Source: Endomychus coccineus
Lineage: Eukaryota > Arthropoda > Insecta > Coleoptera > Endomychidae
DNA length: 64,000 nt
NCBI GenBank assembly: GCA_958510875.1
Contig: OY294068.1
Coordinates: 28,810,297 to 28,874,296, forward strand
Direction: 5' to 3'
The notes below the pieces were generated by a model, which did no database searches, was not told where the DNA came from, and saw nothing but the letters and a program-made list of their open reading frames with translations. This document shows, piece after piece, positions 10,989 through 20,509 of this stretch (position 1 is the stretch's first letter; each line of letters begins with the position of its first letter). The position numbers and the translations under genes were made by a program.

Positions 10989-11892
10989 CCGAGATATCAA
11001 AAATTATCTTGGCCAAGGGTGGTTGTGAAATCTAAAACGTGTGTCTTACTTTACGTTATCAAAACTTGTGTCAAATTAATTAATTTGGAGTTTCTAAGAG
11101 TGAGAAAGTCTCTAGCGCTTTAGACTAGTGGCCTATCGAAATAAGAAGGTTCGAATTGTATAAAAACACAATTGCATGAACGCCAGACGTCCTATGTAAT
11201 TAGCTACGAACATAATCATCTTGACATATGCCTCGAGGAGATCGCTACGAGTCAGTTAGAGTTGATACTTTTTACCTCGATCATGTTAATTCGGGGCCGT
11301 TTTATACCCAGTGCGGCCGGCGCCAGTTGTAATATAGTGTTTTCGGCTATAGGCCGCTAGCTTTTACCCGCTTTTGGGTATATTTTAGTAGCTAGAAAAT
11401 TCCCTTTGATACGTCGCACGTTGGATGCGCGTAGCTGAGACCTGAGAGTACCTGTTTCTATTTTAATTAAATTTTCCTATTCAATCGACATTTTGGGGCC
11501 CGAGACTATGCTATTTAGATGGCCCCGTTCATAAACTAACGACATGGAGCGAAAACCGCATGCGAAAAGTTCTCGTAAAGACGTTCTATGTTCCGAAGAT
11601 TTGCACTTGGCTCCTCACGTGAACGTCATTCGATTTATCGAAAATTAACCAATTTAAAACAGTTTTCGACCCCGTTTGTGGCTATTGCAACCTTGTGAAA
11701 GGTTCAAAGTTAACATTTCGTTTTTTTAATTTGTAGTTCATTATCGTTTTACAACTGAAATAAATAGGTATGAAATTTGTAGGTTACTGATGATGTCAGT
11801 GTGACAGTGACATAATTATTTCAAACGTAAAGTAAGACACACGTTTTAGATTCCACAACCACCCTTGACCAAGATAATTTTTGATATCCCGG
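10989..11892. mobile_element. TA-flanked DNA element X, copy 1 (904 bp)
   Basis: The element begins CCGAGATATCAAAAATTATC and ends with the inverse GATATCCCGG. Inverted termini run about 85 bp and include the blocks AAGGGTGGTTGTG and ACGTGTGTCTT. TA dinucleotides directly flank both ends (10987-10988 and 11893-11894), the target duplication used by Tc1/mariner-type elements. The interior has no transposase. A 62-codon open stretch at 11172-11360 (ERQTSYVISYEHNH) is present at the same place in copy 2 without an indel, but has no ATG. I read this as a non-autonomous element that landed in a Penelope 3' region. Confidence 0.85.
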
Positions 11893-12129
11893 TAGTTAAA
11901 AAAAGTAAAATTATAGGTGTAATGCTGATATATTTCTAGTAGGCTCTGACAACCTTTACCTTTACCGAGATGAATCCGAATATTAAAAGTTGATTGCTAT
12001 GCAGTGTGTCTTGATACACATTCATACGTGAGAACAATGTTGCAGTGATTGGTAGATACGTCGAATACAAACAACTATACTGTTATAGAGTTAGAGTTGT
12101 TAGTGTTAGATAACTCACGCCACTTCCTG

Positions 12130-12685
12130 AGCAAAAAACCCTACTTTTGGAAAACTTTTCAGTGGAGTGTCTCGTTGAAAGTTCTAATCTCCCAATAACA
12201 CTAGAAAAATGGGACGATTACTTCCAACAGTTGCTAAGAGAAGATAGAGCAAGCTTCCAAGAAAACCTGGAGAAAGAAGAAAACAAACGTAGAGGGGCTT
12301 CCCCCATCAGAATAACTATAGCAGAGGTAATGAAAGCATTAAAGAATAGAGAGGCACCTGGACCTGGAAAAATCCCACCAGAACTCACCAAATACCAAAT
12401 GTGGAACTACAAAACTATACCAAGAACTCATGATACTATTCCAGAAACGCATGAATGGAGAGCCAATCCCCAGAAAAATGGAATACCGCCCTTATATTCA
12501 CCAAACACAAGAAGAAAGACGAACAAAACTGTGATACTTACATAGAGATAACAGTGACGAGTACACTATACAAAGTATATGGCAAGATCCTGGAAAATAG
12601 AATCGAATCAGAATACAGGGATATGGAAGCAGAAGAACAAGCAGGATTTCGAGCAGGAAGATCCACAGTATACCCCCTATTCTGT
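12130..12685 (+). pseudogene. RTE-type non-LTR reverse transcriptase fragment
   Basis: The plus strand contains the N-terminal RT region of an RTE/BovB-like LINE. At 12147-12400 it reads LEKWDDYFQQLL, then an EVMKALKNREAPGPGKIPPE segment (family form: LKNxKAPGPDxIPxE). In a shifted frame from about 12545 it reads YKVYGKILENRIESEY and EEQAGFRAGRST, the finger motif just before the RT catalytic core. The catalytic DD box is missing. The RTE match ends near 12685, where the sequence switches abruptly to Penelope-related DNA. At least one frameshift (about 12480) separates the halves. Confidence 0.85.
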
Positions 12686-12689
12686 ATCA

Positions 12690-12955
12690 TTCATTCATCA
12701 GTAATTAATAAATTCCATAGTTTGTTTCTAAATTTGCAATATAACCAGTTAATAAATGTAAGAACAAGCTAAAACACAGTTCAGGCAACACCTTTGGCAA
12801 AGTTTCCGATTTCGACAAGTCCGGGATTTCCAAAATAATGGTGAAAAATCAACTGCAGCCGAACATACTTTGAATGCAGGTCACACCATTTGTCAAGAAA
12901 GCTTATCACTTTCAAAACACAGTACAGGCAAATTTCTAGGTAATTTAGAAGGGAT
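12690..12955 (+). pseudogene. Penelope GIY-YIG scrap
   Basis: Nucleotide match to 21490-21760, with a deletion in the middle. Shared landmarks are CAGTAATTAATAAATTCCATA and AATAATGGTGAAAAATCA followed by the codons for AEH(I/T)LN(A/T)GHT, part of the GIY-YIG nuclease domain. Heavily decayed. Its 3' side ends at element X copy 2. Confidence 0.65.
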
Positions 12956-12964
12956 AGAAATGTA

Positions 12965-13936
12965 CCGGGATATCAAAAATTATCTTGGTCAAGGGTGGTT
13001 GTGGAATCTAAAACGTGTGTCTTCACTTTACGTTTGAAACAATTATGTCATAATTAATTTGAAGTTTCTAAAAGTGCGAAATTTCGCCATTTTATACGAA
13101 TATTGTAACACTCATAAGTCTTTAGCGCTTTGGACTCCGGGATTTTCACGTAACCTATCGGAATTAGAAGGTTCGAATTATCTAAAAACATAATTGCATG
13201 AACGCCAGACGTCCTATGTAATTAACTACGAACGAAATCATTTTGACATATACCTCGAAGAGCTCGCTGCGCGTAATTTAGAGTTTATACATTTTACCTC
13301 GGTCTTGTTAATTTGGGGCCGTTTCGTGCCCTGTGCGGGCAGCGCCAGTTGTAATAAAGTGTTTTCGGCTATGGGCCGCTAGTTTTTACCCGCTTCGTAT
13401 ATATTTTAGTCACGAGAAAATTCCTTTTGGTACGTCGCACGTTAGACGAGCGTAGCTGAGATCTGAGAATAGCTCAAACTGTTTTGATTAAATTTTCTCA
13501 TTCAATGGACATTTATCGAAAAAAGAAGGGCCGTCGGGCACGGTCCGATACTAAATCTAACTACATGGAGCGAAAACGGCACGCGAAAAGTCGTCGTAAA
13601 GCCGTATTATTAGGTACAACCAGTTTGCACTTTTCTAACTCGCGTGTCACGGGCTTCTCACGTGAACCTCATTCGATTTACGGAAAATTAACTATTTCAA
13701 AACAGTTTTTGACCCGGATTGTGGCTATCACGACCTCTGAAAAGGTTCGAAGTTTACATAATTATTTCATAATTTGTAGTTCATTATTGTTTTACAACTG
13801 AAATAAATAGGTATGAAATTTGTAGGTTATTGATGATGTCAGTGTGACAGTGACATAATTATTTCAAACGTAAAGTAAAGACACACGTTTCAGATTCCAC
13901 AACCACCCTTGACCAAGATAATTTTTGATATCCCGG
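12965..13936. mobile_element. TA-flanked DNA element X, copy 2 (972 bp)
   Basis: Begins CCGGGATATCAAAAATTATC and ends with its inverse, flanked by TA at 12963-12964 and 13937-13938. The inverted termini (about 86 bp) differ at only a few positions, better preserved than in copy 1. It carries a roughly 60-bp internal segment (around 13080-13130) that copy 1 lacks. Otherwise the interior matches copy 1, including the 62-codon open stretch at 13194-13382. No transposase. Probably a MITE-like derivative mobilised by a Tc1/mariner-type enzyme. Confidence 0.85.
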
Positions 13937-14045
13937 TATAAACGAAAAAGCAATTTACTACATTCCGATTTACCTCCAGCTGAGTGTCTACGTTATTATC
14001 CCCAACTAGTATTTAAACAAGCACATTTTGATTTATAATTTAGTT

Positions 14046-14087
14046 TACTCTGATGATGGCTACTTGGTAGCCGAAAGGTCCTCAGTA
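14046..14087 (+). ncRNA. Hammerhead ribozyme motif, family B
   Basis: By eye the strand forms a type I hammerhead. Stem I is TACT (14046-14049) with AGTA (14084-14087). The core is CTGATGA (14050-14056). Stem II is GGCTAC/GTAGCC with a TTG loop, then GAAA (14073-14076). Stem III is AG/CT with a GTC loop, and the expected cleavage site is CTC just before 14084. All core bases match the hammerhead consensus except for one extra T between CTGATGA and stem II. A decayed copy lies on the minus strand at 42132-42173. Likely the terminus of a Penelope-type element. Confidence 0.7.
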
Positions 14088-14099
14088 CTCTAAGTAGTA

Positions 14100-15055
14100 T
14101 TTTTAGTGGTAAAAGCCAATTAGGAATGAGTTGTTTGTTCTACAATGGACAATATACCCCTGTAACTTAGATTGTATCACTTGGAAACGGATAAGGTACG
14201 AAGCGTGGTGTAATCCAGAGGAGCAATCAACGTAAAATTAACAAATTTGTAACTAAGATAATTTTGCGTGTAATTAAGTGTTGGAAACTCGAAGCGTTTC
14301 TTTCGAACCGTAACGCCATAAATTAAATCCTCTACATTTTAGTTAAGGAGCATTGTGTGAGGCATTCCAACATTTCTCGTTGATTGAGTGAATGAACAGG
14401 TGGGTAGTAATGATTTGTATTCGCCGAAATCAGTTCCACATCATATTCCCATGGCTGTGAGGTTGTTTTAGCCCCTCTAGCTCTTCGACCGTCCGATATC
14501 TACCTTTCTTTAGACATATGTATTGTACCTTCTTATGGTCAAATAATAACTACCTGAGTCCTGACTCACTCATCGCCCAAACCACAAAAACTAAAAGCAT
14601 TTAATTCTGTCCCCAATCGCGATACATCAGTCACATTTTATTTTTTTCGAACACATTTCTTTGGAAACACAAACTCGTGATGTAATAATCGATTCTATCG
14701 AATTGCAATCCTTCAATTCTCGTTAAACAATTGGAACATGACGAGAAGTTGAATAGTTTAACAGAGTTAGTTCGTATTTCCAATCCGCTTTATTGCTTTT
14801 CAATAACTGGAACCGAAATAAACTTGGTACTTAAAGTTAACTTTGTAGCAGAGTCCATTTACCGCTACAAGCTTTATATCTCATGTATGTACAGAGGACC
14901 CTTTCGAAAGGTCTGTAACAGCAATTTAACGGACAGAAGTTTTGCTTCTTTGAAAATACTTGGCTTTATTTATGAGTACAATTTCATGCATCAATTTTCC
15001 TCGCCTATTCGTATTCTAACCAGAAATTAATTACATCAATAGTTTACATTAACAA
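14100..15055. other. No recognisable gene
   Basis: AT-rich. A 99-codon plus-strand open stretch at 14731-15030 has no recognisable motif and irregular composition. I do not call it a gene. Confidence 0.4.
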
Positions 15056-15059
15056 AAGG

Positions 15060-15365
15060 GATAACTATTACAAAGTATACAAATTAAATTGTTTAGATTG
15101 CGATGAGACTTATACTGGAATCTCTGAACAATATTTACAAAAAAGAATGTATGGCCATGAGTATAGCACAAGAAATGAAAACTTTCCCCGCCCTTTTGCT
15201 AAACACTGCTTCGATTACAAAAATGTTAATATTTTAACTAAGGAAGCCAATTATTATCAAAGATCTATTCTCGAGATGATTCACATAAAACGTGACTCCA
15301 AATATGTAAATCATAGGACAGATATTCAGACATTAAGTCAGATTTATACTAACTTAATTAAATAA
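15060..15365 (+). pseudogene. Penelope GIY-YIG nuclease domain, well preserved
   Basis: An open frame from about 15071 to a TAA at 15363-15365 encodes the C-terminal nuclease of a Penelope-like element. It reads YKLNCLDCDETYTGISE (the GIY-YIG start), then QKRMYGHEYSTRN with the conserved Arg, AKHCFDYKNVNIL, RSILEMIHIK (the family's acidic residue) and VNHRTDIQTLSQIY. There is no frame break, so this piece is younger than most of the window. RT sequence upstream is missing. Downstream, 15560-15850 is the element's terminal repeat with a hammerhead, so this is a 5'-truncated 3' end of the element. Confidence 0.85.
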
Positions 15366-15559
15366 AACTCTCGCAAATTCCTACATGCGTCTTTATAATG
15401 TTGAAAGAATATTTTAGGTAGAATGTCGAAAGTATATTTCCAATAACTGACAAACCTTTTTCTATTACCTCATAAATCTTAACATCTGGTTCGAAAGTAG
15501 ATATTTGAACGTAATGTACTTGTTTTTAGTTGTTCATAGACTTCTTTGACATAAGTTCG

Positions 15560-15850
15560 TATGTTAGGAATACTACTAAACAGTGGATTCTTGATATATT
15601 ATACTTATAACATTGATGTGTTACAATTTCGATTATTCGTGTTTCTCTTCGTTCCAGCGACGTGGTCATTATCAATTGAAATTGGTGCGATAAGGACGCT
15701 TTGTGTTAATACAGTTAGTCTTAAGAAATCCCGTTTCAGACATAATAAGTCTTCTGATGATGGTCGTGAAACCGAAACGTGCGTAAAGACGAAAATAATA
15801 AACATATGTGTCAGAGTGACCTATTTCCCGAGAATTTATATATAATTACC
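15560..15850 (+). repeat. Penelope terminal repeat (pseudo-LTR), family A
   Basis: Terminal repeat of the element whose nuclease lies just upstream. Landmarks shared with 18175-18625, 21775-21975 and 40740-40985 are GTTACAATTTCGATTATTCG, a GCGATAAGGACGC-like block, the hammerhead, and an end GTGACCTATTTCCCGAGAAT followed by T-A-rich sequence. Confidence 0.75.
15749..15790 (+). ncRNA. Hammerhead ribozyme motif, family A
   Basis: Stem I is GTCTT (15749-15753) with AAGAC (15786-15790). The core is CTGATGA (15754-15760), then one extra T. Stem II is GGT/ACC closed by an extended loop (one pair weaker than in sibling copies), then GAAA (15774-15777). Stem III is ACG/CGT with a 2-nt loop, and cleavage is expected after the A at 15785. 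All core bases are present. Position at the 3' end of a Penelope element agrees with the known placement of hammerheads in this class. Confidence 0.75.
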
Positions 15851-16234
15851 CACATATTTATAAACTATTTTCGAGCGATAAAAAAATAAAAATATCAAGT
15901 CAAAGTCAGAAGCAATTTTATAGTTTCAGGGTTTAAGTATATTGTTTGTTGATAGTAAAATCTATCATTCACAGTGACACCAACTAAAATTGCTACTAAT
16001 ATCATTTCGAAACATTGTATCATCTTCAGAACGGTGAACTTATTCAGTTTTTAAGGTATCGGATCTGTAACGCCACAAACCAATAGTTCTGGAAATCGAA
16101 ATTTATGTTATTAGATGGGGAATTCAACGTACCTTATTATTAAAAATGAAGAAATCCTAAGAATAAATCCTCTACCCAGTTGTCAATATTCTCGTGACTT
16201 TATCACTTTTATTAGCAAAATGAAATGATTGATT

Positions 16235-16570
16235 TAGAAGCCGATAATGAAAAACGTTAAATTATAGCTTATGTTACATTGAAATTTTATCCAAATAGTC
16301 TACAAAATGTATTTCACAACTCTATATTTCATACTAACACCTGTTGTCAGGTTGGCTTTCGCTATTATTCATTACATTATAATATAACGTTGTTTTATGC
16401 TGACACTTACTGTCCCACGAACTATCAAAATATACCACAGAATTAATACATAAAATAGGTCGTGACATCACATCGATGACGTCACTTGAATCCTAAAATG
16501 AGAGTTTCGGACACTTCTGCATGTTAAATATATACGTGTGTGATATATATTTTTAACCAGAAAAACACGA
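16235..16570. repeat. Dispersed repeat E, copy 2
   Basis: Diverged relative of 9645-9995, including the CACCTGTTGTCAGGTTG block and AAATGAGAGTTTCGGACACTTC near the right end. This copy has an extra insertion with a TGACGTCA site near 16480. Noncoding. Confidence 0.55.
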
Positions 16571-16579
16571 TTGAATTGT

Positions 16580-17420
16580 CTTTATGGTTAAATAAAATAG
16601 CATTAATTTCTATTCTCACCGCTACACTATTATCATTATTAGTTTGGGAGTTTTAATTGATTATGTTTTATTTAATTAAATTATCTATTTTTTTTGAATA
16701 AGCGTTGGTCGACAAATTATTAACAAAAACTCTTGTTTTATATGACAATTATTATAAAAATGTTGATTGTGAAATTGTTAATTTGAATGTATTCTTGTCT
16801 CATAGGTTTCAATAAATTAGCTTATTACTCTATTAATAAACTAAAATATTTTTTATTTGAATTACCTACTCTTTTATGATTCTGTTCCAATTGAAGTGTA
16901 ATAATGATAATCAAAGTTTCTCTGGAATCTAGACTTAACTTTGGTTCTATTGTTCTCAGGTCTCTATATCTATGAATGAGTAATAATTATAATGAAAGAA
17001 AACACCTTTTTCATTTAAATTCAAATGGATCTGCTTACTTGATCAAGTTTAAATTTGAGGCTAAGTCTTTATGTGTCAATAATTTTAAACAATTCAAATT
17101 CTTTCATAAATGATTACATTGTTCATCAAACTATATAATTAACCTTTTAATTATTTCTATGGTTACTTTATAAATGAGACTGTCTCAAATTGAAAGTTTC
17201 GGTTGATACCTAATGTAAAGTTACTAAGTCTGGCATATTCTGAGTTTATTAATCTTCTACGCTTATGATGAAATGTGAGTTTAATCTTAATTTACTTGTT
17301 GTTTAATTGAAGAAAGTTGCTTGTCTTAACACATGACTATTGCTGAAAATTGTAAGTTTTCCCTTGACTCGGTCGTAATAACACTCAAATGGATATAATT
17401 ATGAAAAGTGACTCGCTTTT
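16580..17420. other. AT-rich spacer
   Basis: Very AT-rich. No coding or structural feature recognised. Confidence 0.45.
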
Positions 17421-17426
17421 TTAGAT

Positions 17427-17643
17427 TGTGATTACGTATATCTTGGATAGTGGACTTCCGCGGACAGCTAATCTTGAAAAATCTTGTCTTCCGGATGGAT
17501 TCCGCGTCACAATATCGACTTGATGCCGACGTTTCGCCAACCATTACAGGTGGCATCTGTAATGGTTGGCGAAACGTCGGCATCAAGTCGAGCTATTGTG
17601 ACGCGTAATCCATCCGGAAGACAAGATTTTTGTGATTACGTAT
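17427..17643. mobile_element. Palindromic Penelope-terminus insertion with 13-bp target duplication
   Basis: TGTGATTACGTAT occurs at 17427-17439 and again at 17631-17643, bracketing an insertion of 191 bp. Most of the insertion is an inverted repeat. The left arm (about 17474-17549) and right arm (about 17561-17632) are each near 75 bp, around an 11-nt centre. Each arm is a family C Penelope terminus (CGAAACGTCGGCATCAAG and ATCCATCCGGAAGACAAGAT). About 34 bp of non-palindromic sequence lies between the left duplication and the arm. No coding sequence. The perfect direct repeats show a discrete insertion event. Confidence 0.8.
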
Positions 17644-17649
17644 GTATTG

Positions 17650-18155
17650 AAAAGTTGGTATGGTCATATTAAATATTGTACCATGTTATATTTCCAAGGT
17701 TGGTATATTGTTTATTCATATCAATTAATTCCATTCAATGTTATTAATCATTTCATCCCTTTTGTTGATTGATTAACCTATTTTTGAAATTATTTATATT
17801 CGAATTGAATATAAGCACATCGGCTGTTGACCACTTGTCACTTTGACATTTAGCTATTTATAACTTTATTATTTATTCGTTGCTGTCAGATTATTCATAA
17901 GGAGTACATCTTAAGTAAATTTTCCTCTTCCCAGAGAAATATCGTGTTCAGCTATTTATAACTTTTTAGGTCTGATGCTTGATTATTTCTTTTCAACCAA
18001 TCACGTGTTTTAGAATCCCAAAATCAAGTGTGGTTACTAAGGTTGTTTTACATTCATATCCGAATGATGCTATGTCTAATTAATTATTTTAATCATTTAT
18101 TATTTGCTTTAGCTTTCCCCAATTATATTATATTATTTCCTGATTTTTTTTCTTT
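17650..18155. other. AT-rich spacer
   Basis: Nothing recognised. Confidence 0.4.
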
Positions 18156-18230
18156 CTTTTGATATCACTTATTATATATAAAAAAAATTCTCGGGAAATA
18201 GGTCACATTAACACTTTTTTTTTAATATTC

Positions 18231-18272
18231 GTCTTTACGGACGTTTCGGTCTCACGACCATCATCAGAAGAC
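18231..18272 (-). ncRNA. Hammerhead ribozyme motif, family A, minus strand
   Basis: On the minus strand: stem I GTCTT/AAGAC, core CTGATGA, one extra T, stem II GGTC/GACC with a GTGA loop, GAAA, stem III ACG/CGT with a 2-nt loop, and cleavage after GTA. Every core base is intact, making it one of the two best copies. Confidence 0.75.
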
Positions 18273-18521
18273 TCACTATGTCTAAAAAGGGGGTTTATTA
18301 AAACTAATTATAGCACAAGCGTCCAAATCGCACAATTTAACTTCAATCAAAAGAGCCCACGCCGTCGAAACGAACAGAACTACGAATAATCGAAATTGTA
18401 TCGATTATTCGTAGTTCTGTTCGTTTCGACGGCGTGGGCTCTTTTGATTGAAGTTAAATTGTGCGATTTGGACGCTTGTGCTATAATTAGTTTTAATAAA
18501 CCCCCTTTTTAGACATAGTGA

Positions 18522-18563
18522 GTCTTCTGATGATGGTCGTGAGACCAAAACGTACGTAAAGAC
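18522..18563 (+). ncRNA. Hammerhead motif, family A, core-mutant copy
   Basis: Same layout as its inverted partner, but the GAAA of the core reads AAAA (18547-18550). The essential G12 is therefore A, and cleavage is predicted to be lost. Confidence 0.65.
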
Positions 18564-18669
18564 GAACATTTAAAACAAAGTGTTAATGTGACCTATTTCC
18601 CGAGAATTCTTTTTATATATAATTCATACTGGGTCCAGAATCTTATTGATATCACTTATGTTAGGTTTG

Positions 18670-20240
18670 TTTCAGTCCTCTTGATTCTATGTTAATATTA
18701 AGTTATAAATGTTGTTTTTTTCTCAATCTTTATCTTTTCTATATAATTCTTATTGATCTATGATCACATTTGCTTCTTCTTTAATGACTACTTGTTATTT
18801 CTTGAAATTATTAAATAATTATACATTTTGTTGAATCTTGGTATTATTGTATATAACTTTCTTTCCTTTTATACTATCTACTTTTATATTTCGATTTGCT
18901 CCATTATTTATTGAGATATGCTGGTTTTTAACATTATTATCTGTTCCTATGAATAACATCCCCATTTCAAATTTTTTTCTCATACCAATACTTATTAATA
19001 CTAATGAACTCTTAATGGTACTTACTATCTGCATGCCTAAAATTATTATAATACTTATTGTGGTCCTCAAATTATAATTTCAGCTAATACACATGCATCT
19101 TTCACGCACTTGGAGTTTTCCGATGTCTCACTTGATTATTTAAAATCTCTTGGAGTTTCTCACCAGGTATCACATTCATTTTAATTAAATCTAACTTATA
19201 ATCTGATTAACATTTGATTTCCTTCAAAAGGACATAAAGTTGCTTTCTTTGCTATCATTATTGTTCTACATGATTTTGAAGATCGTCCATTGTAAGATCT
19301 CAGATTTCCTTTAAAAACTATATCCGTGAAAATTCGGAAAATATATATAGTGGGAGACTTAAAAATGATTTGCTGTATGTTATCATGTTATTTGAACTAA
19401 TTCTACATATTCCTTCTTGAATGTATTTCACAATTTTTGGCAAATCTTCAATTAACTTCAGTACACTGTCTTACAATCAAAGGCCATAGGTACACCTTGA
19501 GGTTTCCAAGGGCAACCTACATTTCAGAAGCAGTGGATGAATAATATCGACAAACCAATTTTTCTACAGACTGTAATATGTCATTCACCAGACATCAATG
19601 GGATCACTTTAAACGCATTGATCGAAAGAGAGCTATAAAACAGAAGCGAATGTGAGCCATTGGCAGAATCCTACATTTAATTATTCATTGTTGTGGTTTT
19701 GCTAGAATAGAAATGTAACTTATTTATTAGCCTTGCAATTACAGCACAGCAGGTACGTCAGTATAGATACATGCAACTTACCTAATTAACGATACAATCA
19801 GTGAGCTGTCTTCTGGTGAGTGCTTCTAGGGATCGACACATTACACCTACTTAAAGATTGCCGTTCTCATTTTAATTTTATGATTATTGTGAAGTTTCAG
19901 GAGTTATCGGCTACATCTATAATATGATTTTTCCATTGATGTGACGTTTGCTGCTTGCAATGGAATTGCAATAGGATGGTACTCATTTAGAAACTATGAA
20001 TAACGTATGAGAATTCTACTTAAATTGAGAAAAAATATGCAATGCGACATACTCATATGCTGGTAATCATCAAAATTGATACCATTAATAGTTGGTTGTA
20101 CGGTTCACACGGTTAACGTCCTAGCTTAATGAATTCTTTTGTATTTTCCCCGAGATAAGATTGATAGGATTCAACATATAACTAACTCTATGAATAATTC
20201 AAAGTATATATTGGTGACAACGCCATCTACGTGTAACCAA
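18670..20240. other. AT-rich spacer
   Basis: Dominated by low-complexity AT-rich DNA. Hydrophobic open stretches near 18820-19077 are on both strands and look like composition artefacts. No repeat or gene recognised. Confidence 0.4.
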
Positions 20241-20509
20241 TGAACTGTCATGACAGCTGTCAATGTCAAAACACAAGACGACGTAGCTGAAACGCCATCC
20301 ATGAGGGGGCCATTGAACTGTTATGGATATCTCTACCTACACCATTTTCATGGAGATAACGCGGGAAATCACACCCTAATTTCAAAAATTTCAACAAATT
20401 TTGCATCAGTGACATCTATGAAAATATATAAAATTTGGTGCCACACCTACCGGTGTTTTCATGCGTCATGTGGAATTGTGCCAGCGAAATCTAACATGGT
20501 TGATAATTC

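Larger units (their letters stand above)
18160..18659. mobile_element. Inverted pair of Penelope terminal repeats with 13-bp target duplication
   Basis: TGATATCACTTAT lies at 18160-18172 and 18647-18659, bracketing 474 bp. Inside, two family A terminal repeats stand tail to tail. The left arm (about 18173-18397) and right arm (about 18401-18625) are near-identical inverted copies around a very short centre at about 18398-18400. Both outer ends are TTCTCGGGAAATAGGTCAC-like. About 21 bp of unrelated sequence separates the right arm from its duplication. No internal coding sequence remains. Both arms carry hammerheads in opposite directions. Confidence 0.85.

Noticed and set aside
11785..11810. 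CTGATGATG in element X as a further hammerhead
   Set aside because: No GAAA follows at the needed distance and no stem I or III pairing exists. Copy 2 reads TTGATGATG with no compensating change.
14731..15030. 99-codon frame as a host gene
   Set aside because: No recognised domain, no good start context or splice signals. It sits between Penelope fragments and probably arises by chance.
18819..19077. Hydrophobic open frames on both strands
   Set aside because: They mirror each other in very AT-rich DNA. The Ile/Asn/Leu-rich composition is expected from base content, with no domain or splice context.
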